Shown: one piece after another, positions 1 to 6,922 of the stretch | Layout: the number at the start of each line of letters is the position of its first letter | How positions within the stretch are numbered: the stretch's first letter is position 1 | Origin: Pseudomonadota bacterium | GTDB lineage: Bacteria > Pseudomonadota > Alphaproteobacteria > Acetobacterales > Acetobacteraceae | Direction of reading: 5' to 3' | Length of the DNA: 8,888 bases | Assembly: GCA_021805485.1 (NCBI GenBank) | Contig: JAJZFF010000360.1 | Coordinates: forward strand, 1-8,888 | Translations under genes and position numbers: made by a program | The notes under the pieces: model-generated | What the model saw: the letters and a program-made list of their open reading frames with translations, nothing else | Databases searched by the model: none | Told to the model about the DNA's origin: nothing

Positions 1-725
1 ACGTGCGCGGCTTCCTTGCCCGCAAGCCGGTCTGGCAGCTGCCGACGCCCTCGATCAACGATGTGCGCAAGCTCGCCGAGAGCATGGAGGCGGAAACCCA
101 GAATTTCTATCGCCTCGCCGCCAGCCGCACGAGCGATACCGCGACGCGCAAGCTGCTCGGCGACCTCGCCGAGGCGGAGGCCGACCACGAGCGCCTCGCC
201 GACCGTCTCGCGCGCGAGAACCTGACCGAGGAAGCCCGCTCCGCCGAGGACGACACGGCGCGGCGCAACTTCGTGCTGCGCTACGTCCAGCCCGGCCTCG
301 CCGGGCTGATGGACGGTTCGGTCTCCACCCTGGCGCCGGTTTTCGCCGCCGCCTTCGCCTCCGGCAGCCCGTGGCAGGCCTTCATCGTCGGCATCGCCGC
401 CTCGCTCGGCGCCGGCATTTCCATGGGCTTCGCCGAGGCGCTATCCGACGATGGCAGCCTGACCGGCCGCGGCTCGCCGCTGATGCGCGGCGCGATCACC
501 GGCGCGATGACGACGCTGGGAGGCCTCGGCCACACGCTGCCCTTCCTCATCCCGAATTTCTGGACCGCGATGGTGCTGGCCTTTGCCGTTGTCGTTGTCG
601 AACTCGGGGCGATTTCCTGGATCCGCACCAAATACATGGACACGCCGCCGCTGCAGGCCGCGCTTCAGGTGGCTCTCGGCGGCGCCATCGTCTTTGCGGT
701 GGGCGTTGCGATCGGCAGTAGTTGA
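1..725 (+). CDS. mbfA: MbfA-like iron exporter: ferritin-like domain plus VIT1/CCC1 membrane domain (5'-partial)
   Basis: The protein resembles MbfA, a membrane-bound ferritin that exports iron across the inner membrane and protects against iron and peroxide stress. The visible 240 residues contain the second half of the ferritin-like domain (about residues 20-75), including E59-x-x-H62 and an acidic helix around E28-E31. A VIT1/CCC1-type membrane domain follows from about residue 97. It begins with a G-L-x-D-G-S-V-S segment, has a G-F-A-E-A-L-S motif near 142-148, and ends with hydrophobic helices at about 180-206 and 220-238. Family members have roughly 320 residues, so about 80-90 N-terminal residues, including the first ferritin helices, lie left of the window. 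The GTG at position 3 is therefore taken as an internal valine, not a start. In rhizobia mbfA is repressed by Irr; the promoter is not visible here. The identification comes from recognised family sequence and is fairly secure. Confidence 0.88.
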   Translation, partial: VRGFLARKPVWQLPTPSINDVRKLAESMEAETQNFYRLAASRTSDTATRKLLGDLAEAEADHERLADRLARENLTEEARSAEDDTARRNFVLRYVQPGLAGLMDGSVSTLAPVFAAAFASGSPWQAFIVGIAASLGAGISMGFAEALSDDGSLTGRGSPLMRGAITGAMTTLGGLGHTLPFLIPNFWTAMVLAFAVVVVELGAISWIRTKYMDTPPLQAALQVALGGAIVFAVGVAIGSS

Positions 726-756
726 CGTTTAGGGAAACCCTCGGCACAGTCGGGGG

Positions 757-1713
757 ATGAGCGCCGCACAGGACCTTCGAAACAGGCTGGCGATTCCGGT
801 GATCGGGTCGCCGCTATTCATCATCTCCAATCCGAAACTGGTCATCGCCCAGTGCATCGCCGGCATTGTCGGGTCATTTCCGGCGCTGAACGCCCGCCCG
901 GCCGCGCAACTCGACGAGTGGCTGGCGGAAATCACCGAAGCGCTGGCGGCGTGGGACCGCGCGCATCCTGACCGCAAGGCGGCGCCCTTCGCGGTCAACC
1001 AGATCGTGCACCGCTCCAATGCGCGGCTTGAGCAGGATCTCGAACTTTGCGTGAAATACCGCGCGCCACTGGTGATCACCTCGCTCGGCGCGCGGCCGGA
1101 GGTGAACCAGGCGGTTCATAGCTATGGCGGCATCGTGCTGCACGACATCATCAACAACCGCTTCGCCCGCAAGGCGATCGAGAAGGGGGCGGACGGGCTG
1201 ATTGCCGTGGCCGCCGGCGCCGGCGGCCATGCCGGCACGCTCTCGCCCTTCGCGCTGGTGCAAGAGATCCGCACCTGGTTCCAGGGGCCGCTCGCCCTGT
1301 CCGGCGCGATCGCGACCGGCCGCGCCGTGCTCGCCGCCGAGGCGATGGGCGCAGACTTCGCCTATATCGGCTCGGCCTTCATCGCCACCGAGGAGGCCAA
1401 CGCGGGCGAGGCCTACAAACAGGCGATCGTCGGCAGCAGTGCTGAAGACATTGTCTATACCAATCTCTTCACCGGCGTGCACGGCAACTACCTGCGCCCG
1501 AGCATCGTTGCCGCCGGGCTCGACCCCGACAACCTGCCGCAGAGCGATGCCTCGGCGATGAATTTCCACGAGGGCGCCAAGGCCAAGGCGTGGAAGGACA
1601 TCTGGGGCTCGGGGCAGGGGATCGGCGCGGTCGACGCGGTGCTGCCGGCGGGCGAGCGGGTCGCGCGGCTGATCGCCGAATACCGCGCGGCGCGCGCCGC
1701 CTTGTGCGGCTGA
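757..1713 (+). CDS. Nitronate monooxygenase-family FMN flavoprotein (2-nitropropane dioxygenase-like)
   Basis: This 318-residue protein belongs to the FMN-dependent nitronate monooxygenase / 2-nitropropane dioxygenase TIM-barrel family. These enzymes oxidise alkyl nitronates or act as NAD(P)H:quinone or enoyl reductases. The N-terminus (R-L-A-I-P-V-I-G-S-P-L-F-I) is the usual first strand and supports the ATG at 757. The G-A-G-G-H-A-G motif at 154-160 carries H158 at the position of the catalytic histidine. The flavin phosphate-binding strands lie near S182-G183-A184 and G198-A199-D200, followed by G-S-A-F at 205-208. Length is typical. No strong Shine-Dalgarno sequence is seen, only a run of G directly before the ATG. 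The gene starts 31 bp after the mbfA stop on the same strand, so co-transcription is possible. It converges on the GST gene with 7 bp between stops. The true substrate cannot be read from sequence; many members are annotated as nitronate monooxygenase without test. Confidence 0.88.
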   Translation: MSAAQDLRNRLAIPVIGSPLFIISNPKLVIAQCIAGIVGSFPALNARPAAQLDEWLAEITEALAAWDRAHPDRKAAPFAVNQIVHRSNARLEQDLELCVKYRAPLVITSLGARPEVNQAVHSYGGIVLHDIINNRFARKAIEKGADGLIAVAAGAGGHAGTLSPFALVQEIRTWFQGPLALSGAIATGRAVLAAEAMGADFAYIGSAFIATEEANAGEAYKQAIVGSSAEDIVYTNLFTGVHGNYLRPSIVAAGLDPDNLPQSDASAMNFHEGAKAKAWKDIWGSGQGIGAVDAVLPAGERVARLIAEYRAARAALCG

Positions 1714-1724
1714 GCGCGGCTCAG
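1710..1724. terminator. Palindrome across two convergent stop codons, possible bidirectional terminator
   Basis: The sequence CTGAGC-GCG-GCTCAG is a perfect 6-bp stem with a 3-base loop. It contains the TGA stop of the flavoprotein gene (1711-1713) and, on the other strand, the TGA stop of the GST gene (1721-1723). A second small hairpin, GCCGC-CTTGT-GCGGC, lies just before it at 1696-1710. Neither is followed by a T tract on either strand, so classical intrinsic termination is weakly supported. A GC-rich, U-poor or Rho-assisted bidirectional terminator is an inference. Confidence 0.3.
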
Positions 1725-2386
1725 GCGAACGGGTACGGGCCGCCGCGCTCCAGCGCCCGCTGCCAGGCCGGCCGTGCGTGGATCGCCGCGAGGAAGGCAT
1801 TGAGCCGCGGGTAATTGCCGCGGAGCAGCCCGCGCACATTCGCCGCCTCGATCGGGAAGCTCATCATGATGTCGGCGCCGGTCAGCGTATCGCCGGCGAA
1901 CCAGGCCGAGTTGGCCAGCGCGTCCTCCCAGAACCGGATATTGGCGCCGAGATTGGGGTCGAGAAACGCATCCCCCACTTTCCTGCCGATGGCGCGCATC
2001 AGCGGCTTGAGCACGAAGGGCGCCTGTTTCGGCATTTCGTCGAACACCAGCTTCATCACCAGGAACGGCATGGCCGAGCCCTCGGCATGGTGCAGCCAGT
2101 AGGTGTAGCGGCGCCGCTCGTCGGTGCCCTCGGGCGGAATCAGCCGCCCCTTGCCGTAGGTGCCGATGAGATATTCGACGATCGCGCCGGTTTCCGCGAC
2201 GGTGATCCCGCCATCGGTAATGACGGGCGACTTGCCGAGTGGATGCACCGCGCGCAGCGCAGGCGGGGCGAGCTTCGTCTTGCGATCTCGGTCATAGCGC
2301 TGCACCTCGTATTCGAGGCCGAGTTCCTCGAGCAGCCAGAGCACGCGCTGCGAGCGCGACGCTTCGAGATGATGAACGACGATCAT
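1721..2386 (-). CDS. Glutathione S-transferase, GTT1-like
   Basis: This is a 221-residue cytosolic glutathione S-transferase. The thioredoxin-fold N-terminal domain (residues 1-80) holds the active-site segment S10-R11-S12 followed by R-V-L-W-L-L-E-E-L. It then has the Y-D-R-D-x-K...A-P-P-x-L...H-P-L-G-K-S-P pattern typical of the GTT1-like subgroup, and the E65-T66-G67-A68-I glutathione-binding turn, where the usual Ser is Thr. The all-helical C-terminal domain (about 90-215) contains the N-capping box region G-D-T-L-T-G-A-D at 165-172. The start ATG at 2386 overlaps the stop of the upstream YgfZ-like gene in an ATGA, so the two are probably translationally coupled; an upstream GGAG lies about 11 bases away. 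It probably conjugates or transfers glutathione to electrophiles or peroxides, but the substrate is unknown. Confidence 0.92.
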   Translation of the reverse strand: MIVVHHLEASRSQRVLWLLEELGLEYEVQRYDRDRKTKLAPPALRAVHPLGKSPVITDGGITVAETGAIVEYLIGTYGKGRLIPPEGTDERRRYTYWLHHAEGSAMPFLVMKLVFDEMPKQAPFVLKPLMRAIGRKVGDAFLDPNLGANIRFWEDALANSAWFAGDTLTGADIMMSFPIEAANVRGLLRGNYPRLNAFLAAIHARPAWQRALERGGPYPFA

Positions 2387-3201
2387 GGTGTCGCGGTCTC
2401 CGGCAGGGTCATCCAGGATGGAATGTCGGGCGTCAGCGCGATGCCGTCGAGGCTGAGCGGGGTGCTTAGCGCGTCGAGCCGCAGCAGCGCGAGGCCGCGC
2501 CGGCCGAGGCTCGTCCGCAGCGTGCCCACCTCGCGGTCACCGGCGGTGATCGCTCCGGTCGCGGGCAGGTCGGCTTCGGCCTCGACCGGGACGAGCCGGC
2601 GTTTCACCAGCCCCCGGTAGCGGGTGCGGGCGGTGAGTTCCTGCCCCATGTAGCAGCCCTTGTCCCAGTCGATCCCGTGCAGTTCGCCGAAGCCGGCTTC
2701 CATCAGAAGGGTCTTTTCCGGTTCGAGATCGTCATGATCTGGCAGGCCCAGCGCCAGCCTGTGCGCGCGATATGCGGTTTCATCCGCCGCCCCGGCCAGC
2801 TTCGCCGGCGCGAGGACGCGGTATCCCGCCGCGGGCAGGCGCGGATCGGCGGCGACGATCGCGCCTGGGGCGTCCGGCGCGCCGCCCCACGCGGCATGCA
2901 CCGCGAACGCGTCCGACCGGTCGCGCAGCGTGACCTGGCTGCGCAGCCGGAAGCGCGAGAGCCGGCGGATCAGCTCGGCGACCGCCGCGCGCGGTGCCTC
3001 GAGCAGGAGCGTCTCGTCCGCGGCCAGAATGAAGAATTCGGCGAGGTAGCGCCCCTGCGGCGTGAGCAGCGCGGACCAGACGGCCCGGCCCGGCTCCGCC
3101 TTCGTCACGTCGTTCGACACGAGGCCCTGGAGGAAGGCGACGCGGTCGGGTCCCTCGATCCCGATCACGCCGCGCGCGGGAAGATATGCGATCGTCGTCA
3201 T
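2383..3201 (-). CDS. ygfZ: YgfZ/IBA57-type folate-binding protein (GcvT-like fold) for Fe-S cluster maintenance
   Basis: This 272-residue protein matches the YgfZ/IBA57 family, which helps assemble or repair certain Fe-S clusters and binds tetrahydrofolate. The signature K-G-C-Y-M-G-Q-E lies at residues 181-188, with the key cysteine C183, followed by L-T-A-R-T-R-Y-R-G. The N-terminus shows the GcvT-like pattern I-G-I-E-G-P-D-R-V-A-F-L-Q-G-L-V-S-N-D-V (residues 13-32) and L-T-P-Q-G-R at 46-51. The frame is open far upstream, but ATG at 3201 places these motifs at normal positions and gives the compact length seen in alphaproteobacteria (E. coli YgfZ is about 326). An AAGGGG sits 13 bases upstream, a loose ribosome-binding site. 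It diverges from the GT9 gene across 57 bp and overlaps the GST gene by 4 bp. Fe-S and glutathione chemistry are linked in general, so a joint redox-homeostasis role is plausible. Confidence 0.92.
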   Translation of the reverse strand: MTTIAYLPARGVIGIEGPDRVAFLQGLVSNDVTKAEPGRAVWSALLTPQGRYLAEFFILAADETLLLEAPRAAVAELIRRLSRFRLRSQVTLRDRSDAFAVHAAWGGAPDAPGAIVAADPRLPAAGYRVLAPAKLAGAADETAYRAHRLALGLPDHDDLEPEKTLLMEAGFGELHGIDWDKGCYMGQELTARTRYRGLVKRRLVPVEAEADLPATGAITAGDREVGTLRTSLGRRGLALLRLDALSTPLSLDGIALTPDIPSWMTLPETATP

Positions 3202-3218
3202 GATCGGGATGTGGCCCC

Positions 3219-3249
3219 TTGGCCGTGCGGCGGCAAGCCGTGCTACAGC
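3219..3249 (+). promoter_or_regulatory. Weak candidate promoter for the glycosyltransferase-asnB-pyrC operon
   Basis: The only room for a promoter driving the four-gene plus-strand operon is the 57-bp gap between divergent starts (3202-3258). It contains TTGGCC (3219-3224) and, 17 bases later, GCTACA (3242-3247), within GCTACAGC. This recalls the -10 element reported for alphaproteobacterial housekeeping promoters (GCTANAWC), although the -10 matches the E. coli consensus poorly and the spacing is long for that model. Transcription would begin within a few bases of the ATG at 3259, where no Shine-Dalgarno is visible, implying a very short or absent leader. Low confidence; the promoter could also lie inside the divergent gene. 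Confidence 0.2.
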
Positions 3250-3258
3250 CACCGCAGC

Positions 3259-4155
3259 ATGAGAATCCTGTTCATAGCCTCGTCCCGTATCGGTGACGCG
3301 GTGATCGCCTCCGGCGCGATGGAACGCATCCGGAGCGATTATCCAGGCGCGCGGCTGACAGTGGCCTGCGGCGCCGCCTCCGCCGGCGTGTTCGCGCGCC
3401 TGCCGGGGCTGGAGCGGTTGATCGTTTTCGAGAAGCAGAAGCAGGATCGCCACTGGCTCTCGTTGTGGAGCCGGCTGGTGCGCGATCGCTGGGAGGTGGT
3501 GGTGGATTTTCGCGGCTCGGCGCTGGCCTATACGCTGCGCGCGGGGCGGCGGATCGTGGTGCGCGGCGGGCGGCGGCCCGGCCGGCGCTACCGGCAGGTC
3601 GGGTCGTCCTGCGGGTTCGAGCCGGCGCCGCTGCCGGTGGTCTGGACCGCGCCGGAGGACCGCGCCAGCGCCGCCCGCCTGCTGCCCGAGGGCGCGCCGG
3701 TGCTCGGCCTCGGCCCGACCGCGAACTGGGACGGCAAGATCTGGCCGGCCGAGCGCTTCGTCGCCCTGGCCCGCGCGCTGGAGTATCGACACATCGCCGT
3801 CTTCGGCGGCCCGGGCGAGGCCGAGGCGGCGCGCGCCGCCCCGGTGATTGCGGCGCTGCCCGGCGCGATCGACCTGGTCGGCCGCGTATCGGTGGTCGAG
3901 GCGGCCGCCTGCCTCGCCCGCTGCGCCCTGTTCGTGGGCAACGATTCCGGGCTCATGCACCTTGCCGCCGCCGCCGGCACGCCGACGCTCGGCCTGTTTG
4001 GCCGTTCCCGCGCTTCCGAATACGCGCCTGCCGGCCCCTGTGCCGCCTTCGTCGCGGCGCCCGGCCCCGAGGGCGAAGCGCCGATGGAGGGGTTGGGCGT
4101 GGAGCCGGTGATCGCGGCGGCGCGAGACCTCGCGGCGCGGGCGGTGGCGGCATGA
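3259..4155 (+). CDS. GT9-family glycosyltransferase (ADP-heptose:LPS heptosyltransferase-like)
   Basis: This 298-residue protein belongs to glycosyltransferase family 9, the WaaC/WaaF/RfaQ group of inner-membrane-associated enzymes that add heptose or related sugars to lipopolysaccharide core. The N-terminus M-R-I-L-F-I-A-S-S-R-I-G-D-A-V-I is the family signature and fixes ATG 3259, although the frame is open upstream. In the C-terminal half, G-P-T-A-N-W-D-G-K-x-W-P-x-E-R-F (152-167) and V-G-N-D-S-G-L-M-H-L-A-A-A-A-G-T-P (226-242) are the nucleotide-sugar-binding motifs. Length is a little below the usual 320-360. There is no signal peptide. The stop overlaps the next start (ATGA), so it is coupled to the GT4 gene. 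The donor may not be ADP-heptose, since family 9 is used for several sugars. Confidence 0.9.
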   Translation: MRILFIASSRIGDAVIASGAMERIRSDYPGARLTVACGAASAGVFARLPGLERLIVFEKQKQDRHWLSLWSRLVRDRWEVVVDFRGSALAYTLRAGRRIVVRGGRRPGRRYRQVGSSCGFEPAPLPVVWTAPEDRASAARLLPEGAPVLGLGPTANWDGKIWPAERFVALARALEYRHIAVFGGPGEAEAARAAPVIAALPGAIDLVGRVSVVEAAACLARCALFVGNDSGLMHLAAAAGTPTLGLFGRSRASEYAPAGPCAAFVAAPGPEGEAPMEGLGVEPVIAAARDLAARAVAA

Positions 4156-5177
4156 GGATCGCGCAACTGATGGCCGGTGCTGCGAATGGCGGCGCTGAAC
4201 TCTTCTTCGAGCGGATGACGCTGGCGCTGCACGAGGCCGGCGAGACGGTGCTGCCGGTGATCCGCCCCGATCCGGCGCGGATGAACCTGCTGCGCGGCGC
4301 GGGGCTCGATCCGGTCGGGCTGCGGTATGGCGGCCCGCTCGATCTCCTCACCCGCCCGCGCGCGGGGGCGGCGCTGCGCGGCTTCGGCGCCGAGGTGGCG
4401 ATGGCGTGGATGAGCCGCGCCGCCTTTCACGCGCCGCGCGGCGACTGGGCGCTCATCGGCCGGCTCGGCGGCTACTACCCGCTGAAATATTTCCGCCGCT
4501 GCGATCATCTCGTCGGCAACACCCGCGACATCGTGCGCTGGATCGGTGAGCAGGGCTGGCCGCGCGAGCGCATCGCCTACCTGCCCAATTTCGTCGCCGA
4601 TTTCGCCGCCGAGCCGCCCGCCGCGCGCGAGAGGCTCGGCGTGCCGGCCTCGGCACCGCTGGTGCTCGCCCTTGGCCGGCTGCACGAGGTCAAGGGATTT
4701 GACGACCTGATCCGCGCCATAGAGCCGGTTTCCGGCGCGCATGTGGTGATCGCCGGCGAGGGGCCGGAACGCGCTGGTCTGGAGGCGCTGGTCGCCGCGC
4801 GCGGGCTTGGCGGGCGGGTCCATCTCGCCGGCTGGCGGCGCGATGTCGGCGCCCTGTTGCGGGCGGCCGACCTGTTCGTCTCGTCCTCGCGCCATGAACC
4901 GCTGGGCAACATGGTGCTGGAGGCGTTCTCCGCCGCGACCCCGGTGGTGGCGGTTGCCGCCGAGGGGCCGCGCGAAGTGATCCGCGACGGGGTGGACGGT
5001 GTGCTGGTGCCGCTCGGCGACACGCCGTCCCTCTCCGCCGCGATCGCGGCCCTGCTCGCCGATCCGGCCCGCCGCGCCGATCTCGCCGCCGCCGGCCGGG
5101 CGCGGTTCGAGGCGGAGTTCGCCGCCCCGGTCGTGATGGCGACCTGGCGCGATTATCTCTCCGGGGTGCGGCGCTGA
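4152..5177 (+). CDS. GT4-family (GT-B fold) glycosyltransferase
   Basis: This 341-residue retaining glycosyltransferase of family 4 has a GT-B fold. The N-terminal acceptor domain begins M-R-I-A-Q-L-M-A-G-A-A-N-G-G-A-E, the usual glycine-rich start of such enzymes. The donor domain starts near residue 165 and carries L-G-R-L-H-E-V-K-G-F (174-183), with R176 and K181 in the phosphate-contacting positions. E249-P-L-G-N-M-V-L-E257 is the E-x7-E motif. Sugar donor and acceptor cannot be deduced. It begins in an ATGA overlap with the GT9 gene, and its TGA shares one base with the next ATG (TGATG at 5175-5179), so translation of all three is probably coupled. The pairing with GT9 suggests assembly of LPS core, O-antigen or a capsule-like polymer. 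Confidence 0.92.
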   Translation: MRIAQLMAGAANGGAELFFERMTLALHEAGETVLPVIRPDPARMNLLRGAGLDPVGLRYGGPLDLLTRPRAGAALRGFGAEVAMAWMSRAAFHAPRGDWALIGRLGGYYPLKYFRRCDHLVGNTRDIVRWIGEQGWPRERIAYLPNFVADFAAEPPAARERLGVPASAPLVLALGRLHEVKGFDDLIRAIEPVSGAHVVIAGEGPERAGLEALVAARGLGGRVHLAGWRRDVGALLRAADLFVSSSRHEPLGNMVLEAFSAATPVVAVAAEGPREVIRDGVDGVLVPLGDTPSLSAAIAALLADPARRADLAAAGRARFEAEFAAPVVMATWRDYLSGVRR

Positions 5178-6922
5178 TGTGCGGCATCGCGGGTCTCGCG
5201 CTGAAGCCGGGGGCGCGGATCGCGCCGGAAACCCTCGCAGCGCTCGCCCGCGCGCTGGCCCATCGCGGGCCGGACGGTGCGGGCACCCATGTCAGCGAGC
5301 GGGCGGCGCTGGTGCATACCCGCCTCGCCATCGTCGATCTCGCCACCGGCGACCAGCCGCTGTTCGGCGCCGGCGCCGCGCTGATCGGCAATGGCGAAAT
5401 CTACAACAACCGCGAGCTGCGCGCGGCCCTGCCGCAGGTTCCTTTCCGCACCGGCAGCGATTGCGAGCCGCCGCTCCACCTCGCCCGCGCCGAGGCGGAC
5501 ATCGTGCCGTCGCTGCGCGGGATGTATGCGCTGGCGATCGACGATTCCGAGCGCGGCGTGGTGACGCTGGCGCGCGATCCGTTCGGCATCAAGCCGCTCT
5601 ACCGCTGCGCCGCCGACCAGGGCACCGCGTTCGCCTCCGAGCCGCAGGCGCTGCTCGCCGCCGGGCTCGCGAAACGGCGGATCGACACCGCGCGCCTCGT
5701 CGAGCTGCTGCAATTGCAATTCACCACAGGCACCTCGACCGTCTTCGCCGGGATCGAGCGCGTGCCGCCGGGCGCGCTGCTCACCCTGCGCGATGGCGCC
5801 GAGGCGGCACTGCTCGGCCATCCGCCGATCGAGCCGGGCGAGGCGCCGCGCGACGAGGATGCGGCCCTCGTCGCGCTCGATGCGGTGCTGGCGCAATCGG
5901 TCGAGCTGCACCAGCGCAGCGACGTGCCCTATGGCATGTTTCTCTCCGGCGGGATCGACAGTGCCGCGATTCTCGCCCTGATGGCGCGGCTGAACGAGAC
6001 GCCGGTGCTCGCCTTCACCGCCGGATTCGACCGCGACACGGTTGCCGACGAGCGCGACGATGCCGCGGCGACCGCCCGCGCCGTCGGCGCCCGGCATGAG
6101 CGGATCGAGATTACCGAGGCGATGACCTGGCGGCACCTGCCCGAGATCGTCTCCGCGATGGACGATCCGGCAGCCGACTACGCCATCATCCCCACCTGGT
6201 TCCTCGCCCGCCATGCGCGCGGGAGCGTGAAGGTCGTGCTCTCGGGCGAGGGCGGGGACGAGATGTTCGGCGGCTACGGACGTTACCGCGCGGCGGCGCG
6301 GCCCTGGCCCTTCGCCCGGCCGATGCGCGCCCGCGGCGCGTTCGACGGGCTCGGCCTGCTGCGCGATAGCGGCGATGCCTGGCGCGCCGGCCTGCTGCGC
6401 GCTCGGCAGGCGGCGGGCGGCGGCGGTCTCGGCCGCGCGCAGCGCGAGGATGTCGCGACCTGGCTGCCCGACGATCTGCTGCTCAAGCTCGATCGCTGCC
6501 TGATGGCGCATGGCGTCGAGGGTCGCACGCCGTTCCTCGACCGCGAGGTGGCGCGCTTCGCCTTCGCCCTGCCGGACCGGCTGCGGGTACGCCGGGGGCT
6601 TGGCAAATACCTGCTCCGCAAATGGCTGGAGGCGAATCTGCCGGCGGCGCGCCCCTTCGCCCGCAAGCAGGGGTTCGATGTGCCGGTCGCCGCCTGGATC
6701 GCCGGGCAGGGCCAGCGCCTCGGCGAGCTGGTTGCGCGTGCGCCGGTGATCGCCGAGGTCGCGGAGCCGGCGCGCGTGCGCGACCTGTTCGGCCGCGCGG
6801 CCGACCGCCGGGCCGGGGTGGCATGCTGGCGGCTGCTGTTCCTCGCCTTGTGGCATCACCGCCACGGGCTCGGCGGCGCTGTGGATGGCGATGTGTTTGA
6901 AATACTGGGAGAACGGGCATGA
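5177..6922 (+). CDS. asnB: Asparagine synthetase-type glutamine amidotransferase (AsnB family)
   Basis: This 581-residue protein has the class II amidotransferase plus AMP-forming synthetase architecture of AsnB. The N-terminal nucleophile is C2 in M-C-G-I-A-G, which fixes the start. R-G-P-D-G (30-34), R-L-A-I-V-D-L (49-55), N-G-E-I-Y-N-N (72-78) and G-S-D (93-95) complete the glutaminase site. The synthetase domain has the PPi loop S-G-G-I-D-S (257-262), G-E-G-G-D-E-M-F-G-G-Y (357-367), and the C-terminal V-E-G-R-T-P-F-L-D (447-455) and R-K-Q-G-F-D-V-P (496-503) motifs. All key residues are present, so it should be active. It makes asparagine from aspartate, glutamine and ATP, or, as some relatives in surface-polysaccharide clusters are thought to do, amidates a sugar acid. 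Its place behind two glycosyltransferases favours considering the second role. It overlaps both neighbours by 1 and 4 bases. Confidence 0.93.
   Translation: MCGIAGLALKPGARIAPETLAALARALAHRGPDGAGTHVSERAALVHTRLAIVDLATGDQPLFGAGAALIGNGEIYNNRELRAALPQVPFRTGSDCEPPLHLARAEADIVPSLRGMYALAIDDSERGVVTLARDPFGIKPLYRCAADQGTAFASEPQALLAAGLAKRRIDTARLVELLQLQFTTGTSTVFAGIERVPPGALLTLRDGAEAALLGHPPIEPGEAPRDEDAALVALDAVLAQSVELHQRSDVPYGMFLSGGIDSAAILALMARLNETPVLAFTAGFDRDTVADERDDAAATARAVGARHERIEITEAMTWRHLPEIVSAMDDPAADYAIIPTWFLARHARGSVKVVLSGEGGDEMFGGYGRYRAAARPWPFARPMRARGAFDGLGLLRDSGDAWRAGLLRARQAAGGGGLGRAQREDVATWLPDDLLLKLDRCLMAHGVEGRTPFLDREVARFAFALPDRLRVRRGLGKYLLRKWLEANLPAARPFARKQGFDVPVAAWIAGQGQRLGELVARAPVIAEVAEPARVRDLFGRAADRRAGVACWRLLFLALWHHRHGLGGAVDGDVFEILGERA
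6907..6913 (+). promoter_or_regulatory. Shine-Dalgarno sequence for the dihydroorotase gene
   Basis: GGGAGAA lies five bases before the ATG at 6919 and inside the end of asnB. It is the clearest ribosome-binding site among the plus-strand operon genes, so this gene can probably load ribosomes itself despite overlapping the asnB stop. Confidence 0.6.

Noticed and set aside
874..1839. Minus-strand frame opposite the flavoprotein gene
   Set aside because: No domain, biased composition, and wholly covered by a gene with clear family motifs.
2677..3258. Extension of the GT9 frame upstream of 3259
   Set aside because: The upstream residues are antisense to ygfZ and unlike any glycosyltransferase; the family N-terminus begins at the ATG at 3259.
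3202..3960. Extension of the YgfZ-like frame upstream of 3201
   Set aside because: The upstream part is low-complexity shadow of the GT9 gene; family motifs begin right after the ATG at 3201.
3465..4151. Upstream extension of the GT4 frame
   Set aside because: This part is out-of-frame GT9 sequence; the GT4 signature begins at the ATG at 4152.
5153..6865. Long minus-strand open frame (570 codons) opposite asnB
   Set aside because: Composition is Arg/Gly/Ala/Glu-rich with no recognisable domain. It is the antisense shadow expected in GC-rich DNA opposite a clear AsnB gene.
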